Shown here one piece after another: positions 62,790 through 64,000 of a stretch of DNA of 64,000 nucleotides. The DNA is from Micromonospora sp. WMMD1120 (lineage in GTDB: Bacteria; Actinomycetota; Actinomycetes; Mycobacteriales; Micromonosporaceae), in contig NZ_JARUBO010000005.1 in the NCBI RefSeq assembly GCF_029626235.1, forward strand, positions 2,264,501 through 2,328,500. The letters run 5' to 3'. The notes beneath the pieces were generated by a model, which saw only the letters and a program-made list of their open reading frames with translations, made no database searches and was not told the origin of the DNA. The position numbers and the translations under genes are program-made. Position 1 is the first letter of the stretch. Every line of letters starts with the position of its first letter.

Positions 62790-64000
62790 TCACCCGTTGA
62801 GTACGTCGCCCACCAGCCCGTCCAGGGCGTCGCCGGCGAGCAGGACGACCAGCACGCTGATCGCTACCAGCAGACCCAGCGCGGCGGCCAAAACGATCAC
62901 CACCCGGGTGTTCCTGGACCGTTCGGCAGGTGTGTCCGCCCAGCCCTGGGCCAGGATGTGCCCGGTCAGCGAGCCGGAGGTCTCCACCGCGTTGGCGGGT
63001 ATCGCGATGGTGGTGAAACCGGGGCCATCGCCGCTGCCGTAGACGGTGCCGGCCAGGTCGGTGCCACGGTCGGGCTGCCGGCCCGGGGGCGCGGGGGTGG
63101 TCCGTCCGGCCGGGCCACCCGGTGGGTTGGACGTCGGCACGTTCACCCGGGGGTTCCCGCGGTCCGGCCCGGGCGTACCGGTGGTCGACGGGGGCCAGGT
63201 CGGCAGCGCCGGAGCGGGCACCACCGGCGGCGCGGCGGCAGTCGGCTCGACAGCTCCGCCGCCGGGTGCCGGGCGTGTCGCCCCGGTGGTGGCCGAACGG
63301 CCGACCGGCGGCGCCAGGACCGACGCCGAGGCCCGTACGCCGGGCGGGTCGGTCATGGCCGGTGGCGGTGGGAACGGCGGCGCGGGCATCGGGCCGGGCG
63401 GCCCTGGTGGCGTGGGCACCGGCGGGCCGGGTGGCGGCAGTGGCGGGCTCGGCACGGGTGGCGTCGGCGGGCCGGGCATGGGCGGGACCGGCGAGGGTGG
63501 CGGGGTCGGCGGACCCGGGAGGGGTGGGACCGGACCGGGCGGCGGCGTCGGGCGGGGTTCCGGCGTCGGCGCCGGCTGGGGCGGGTACGGCCCTGGGGCC
63601 GGCGCGGGCTCCGGTTCCGGTGGCGTCGGCTCGGTCGGCCCGGGGCCGGGTGGGGTGGGTGCCGGAGCGGGCTCGGGAGTGGGCGGCTGGGCCGGCTCCG
63701 GCGACCGGGTGGCCGGGGACGACCCGACCGGCTGGGCCGGTTCGGGGCTCACCGGAGCGCCCCGGTAGACGGCGGGGGTGCTCTCCCGAGGTTCCGGAGC
63801 GCCGATGGTGCCAGCCGCGACCCGGCTGCTGCTGGGAACGGTGGCGCTGGCCCGGGCCGGCGCTGGCGAATCGTTGCGCTGCCCGGGCACCGAGACCTCG
63901 ACCGGGCTGGCCGAGGCGGTGGCCCGGTAGGTGGTGGCGGCGACGGGAGGACTGGCCGGCAGGTCACCGCGGAGAGCCCCGGCGGTCGGGACGCTGGCCC
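62790..64000 (-). CDS. Proline-rich protein with C-terminal membrane anchor, 5' end off window
   Basis: The frame is open to the right edge with no stop, so the true start is outside; within the window there are about 400 codons. Most is Pro/Ala/Gly/Thr-rich low complexity (long runs of PxPxP), with no recognised domain. Residues near the end form a short globular stretch (TTIAIPANAVETSGSLTGHI) followed by one hydrophobic helix (VVIVLAAALGLLVAISVLVV) and a short tail, so it is probably tethered in the membrane by its C-terminus. A signal or kinase domain could lie in the missing part. Function unknown. Confidence 0.65.
   Translation of the reverse strand, partial: ASVPTAGALRGDLPASPPVAATTYRATASASPVEVSVPGQRNDSPAPARASATVPSSSRVAAGTIGAPEPRESTPAVYRGAPVSPEPAQPVGSSPATRSPEPAQPPTPEPAPAPTPPGPGPTEPTPPEPEPAPAPGPYPPQPAPTPEPRPTPPPGPVPPLPGPPTPPPSPVPPMPGPPTPPVPSPPLPPPGPPVPTPPGPPGPMPAPPFPPPPAMTDPPGVRASASVLAPPVGRSATTGATRPAPGGGAVEPTAAAPPVVPAPALPTWPPSTTGTPGPDRGNPRVNVPTSNPPGGPAGRTTPAPPGRQPDRGTDLAGTVYGSGDGPGFTTIAIPANAVETSGSLTGHILAQGWADTPAERSRNTRVVIVLAAALGLLVAISVLVVLLAGDALDGLVGDVLNG

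Overview
The window is high-GC DNA with dense gene packing, frequent GTG/TTG starts and many stop/start overlaps. Gene content (BldC, futalosine-type menaquinone genes, system II cytochrome c maturation, many STAS/RsbT/SpoIIE regulators, Eis-like acetyltransferase, mycothiol-type DinB protein) points to a filamentous actinobacterium, most like Micromonospora or a close relative of the Micromonosporaceae. No species call is possible from sequence alone.

Region 1 (1-14.7 kb) is an accessory anti-phage island. It carries most of a class 1 DISARM operon in the order drmMI, an unrecognised 211-residue helical protein, drmA, drmB, drmC. drmD, if present, lies left of the window. After it come a 5'-truncated, twice frame-shifted remnant of a pPIWI-RE (prokaryotic Argonaute-like) gene and a 319-residue protein whose C-terminus ends like a HEPN RNase (R278-x4-H283). 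The island stops at a tRNA-Lys(TTT) gene that keeps its 5' half through the anticodon stem and then changes into unrelated sequence, which marks a probable integration or deletion junction. No integrase, transposase or CRISPR array is visible.

Region 2 (14.9-25.4 kb) is ordinary chromosome: NAD-dependent epimerase, secreted beta-helix lipoprotein, ZIP metal transporter, Eis-type acetyltransferase, PP2C phosphatase, XRE-cupin regulator, BenE transporter, MscL channel, and a FadR-type regulator divergent from a CynX/NimT-type transporter.

Region 3 (25.4-31.6 kb) is a stressosome / partner-switching operon: STAS antagonist (opposite strand), RsbR, RsbS, RsbT, an RsbX-like phosphatase fused to an RsbT-like ATPase domain, a histidine kinase, and a REC-GAF-PP2C (RsbU-like) output protein. 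A second signalling group lies at 38.0-45.6 kb: an ATPase-GAF-SpoIIE phosphatase, a very long tandem-HAMP hybrid histidine kinase with near-identical 276-bp repeats, a response regulator and another STAS protein. No sigma factor gene is in the window.

Region 4 (31.6-38 kb) has an AraC regulator with a 15-bp tandem repeat, a DinB-like protein, a GC-rich repeat/palindrome hotspot beside what looks like a glycosyltransferase deletion remnant, oligopeptidase B and a GlcE-like FAD oxidoreductase.

Region 5 (45.7-56.8 kb) is a respiratory cofactor block: hemL, histidine phosphatase, TlpA-like thioredoxin, CcdA, ResB, CcsB (cytochrome c maturation), then UbiD-, UbiA- and UbiX-type genes fitting late futalosine menaquinone synthesis. 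A collapsed ATPase pseudogene and an opposite-strand terpene synthase interrupt it. Region 6 (56.9-64 kb) has BldC, Lrp/AsnC, SDR, Cds1-like PLP enzyme, a glycolipid-binding-like protein, a DEAD-box RNA helicase with an RGD-rich repeat tail, and a proline-rich membrane-anchored protein cut by the right edge.

Several families of dispersed palindromic repeats (about 80 bp, 61 bp, 38 bp, and one inside the UbiA-type coding sequence) are scattered through the core part.
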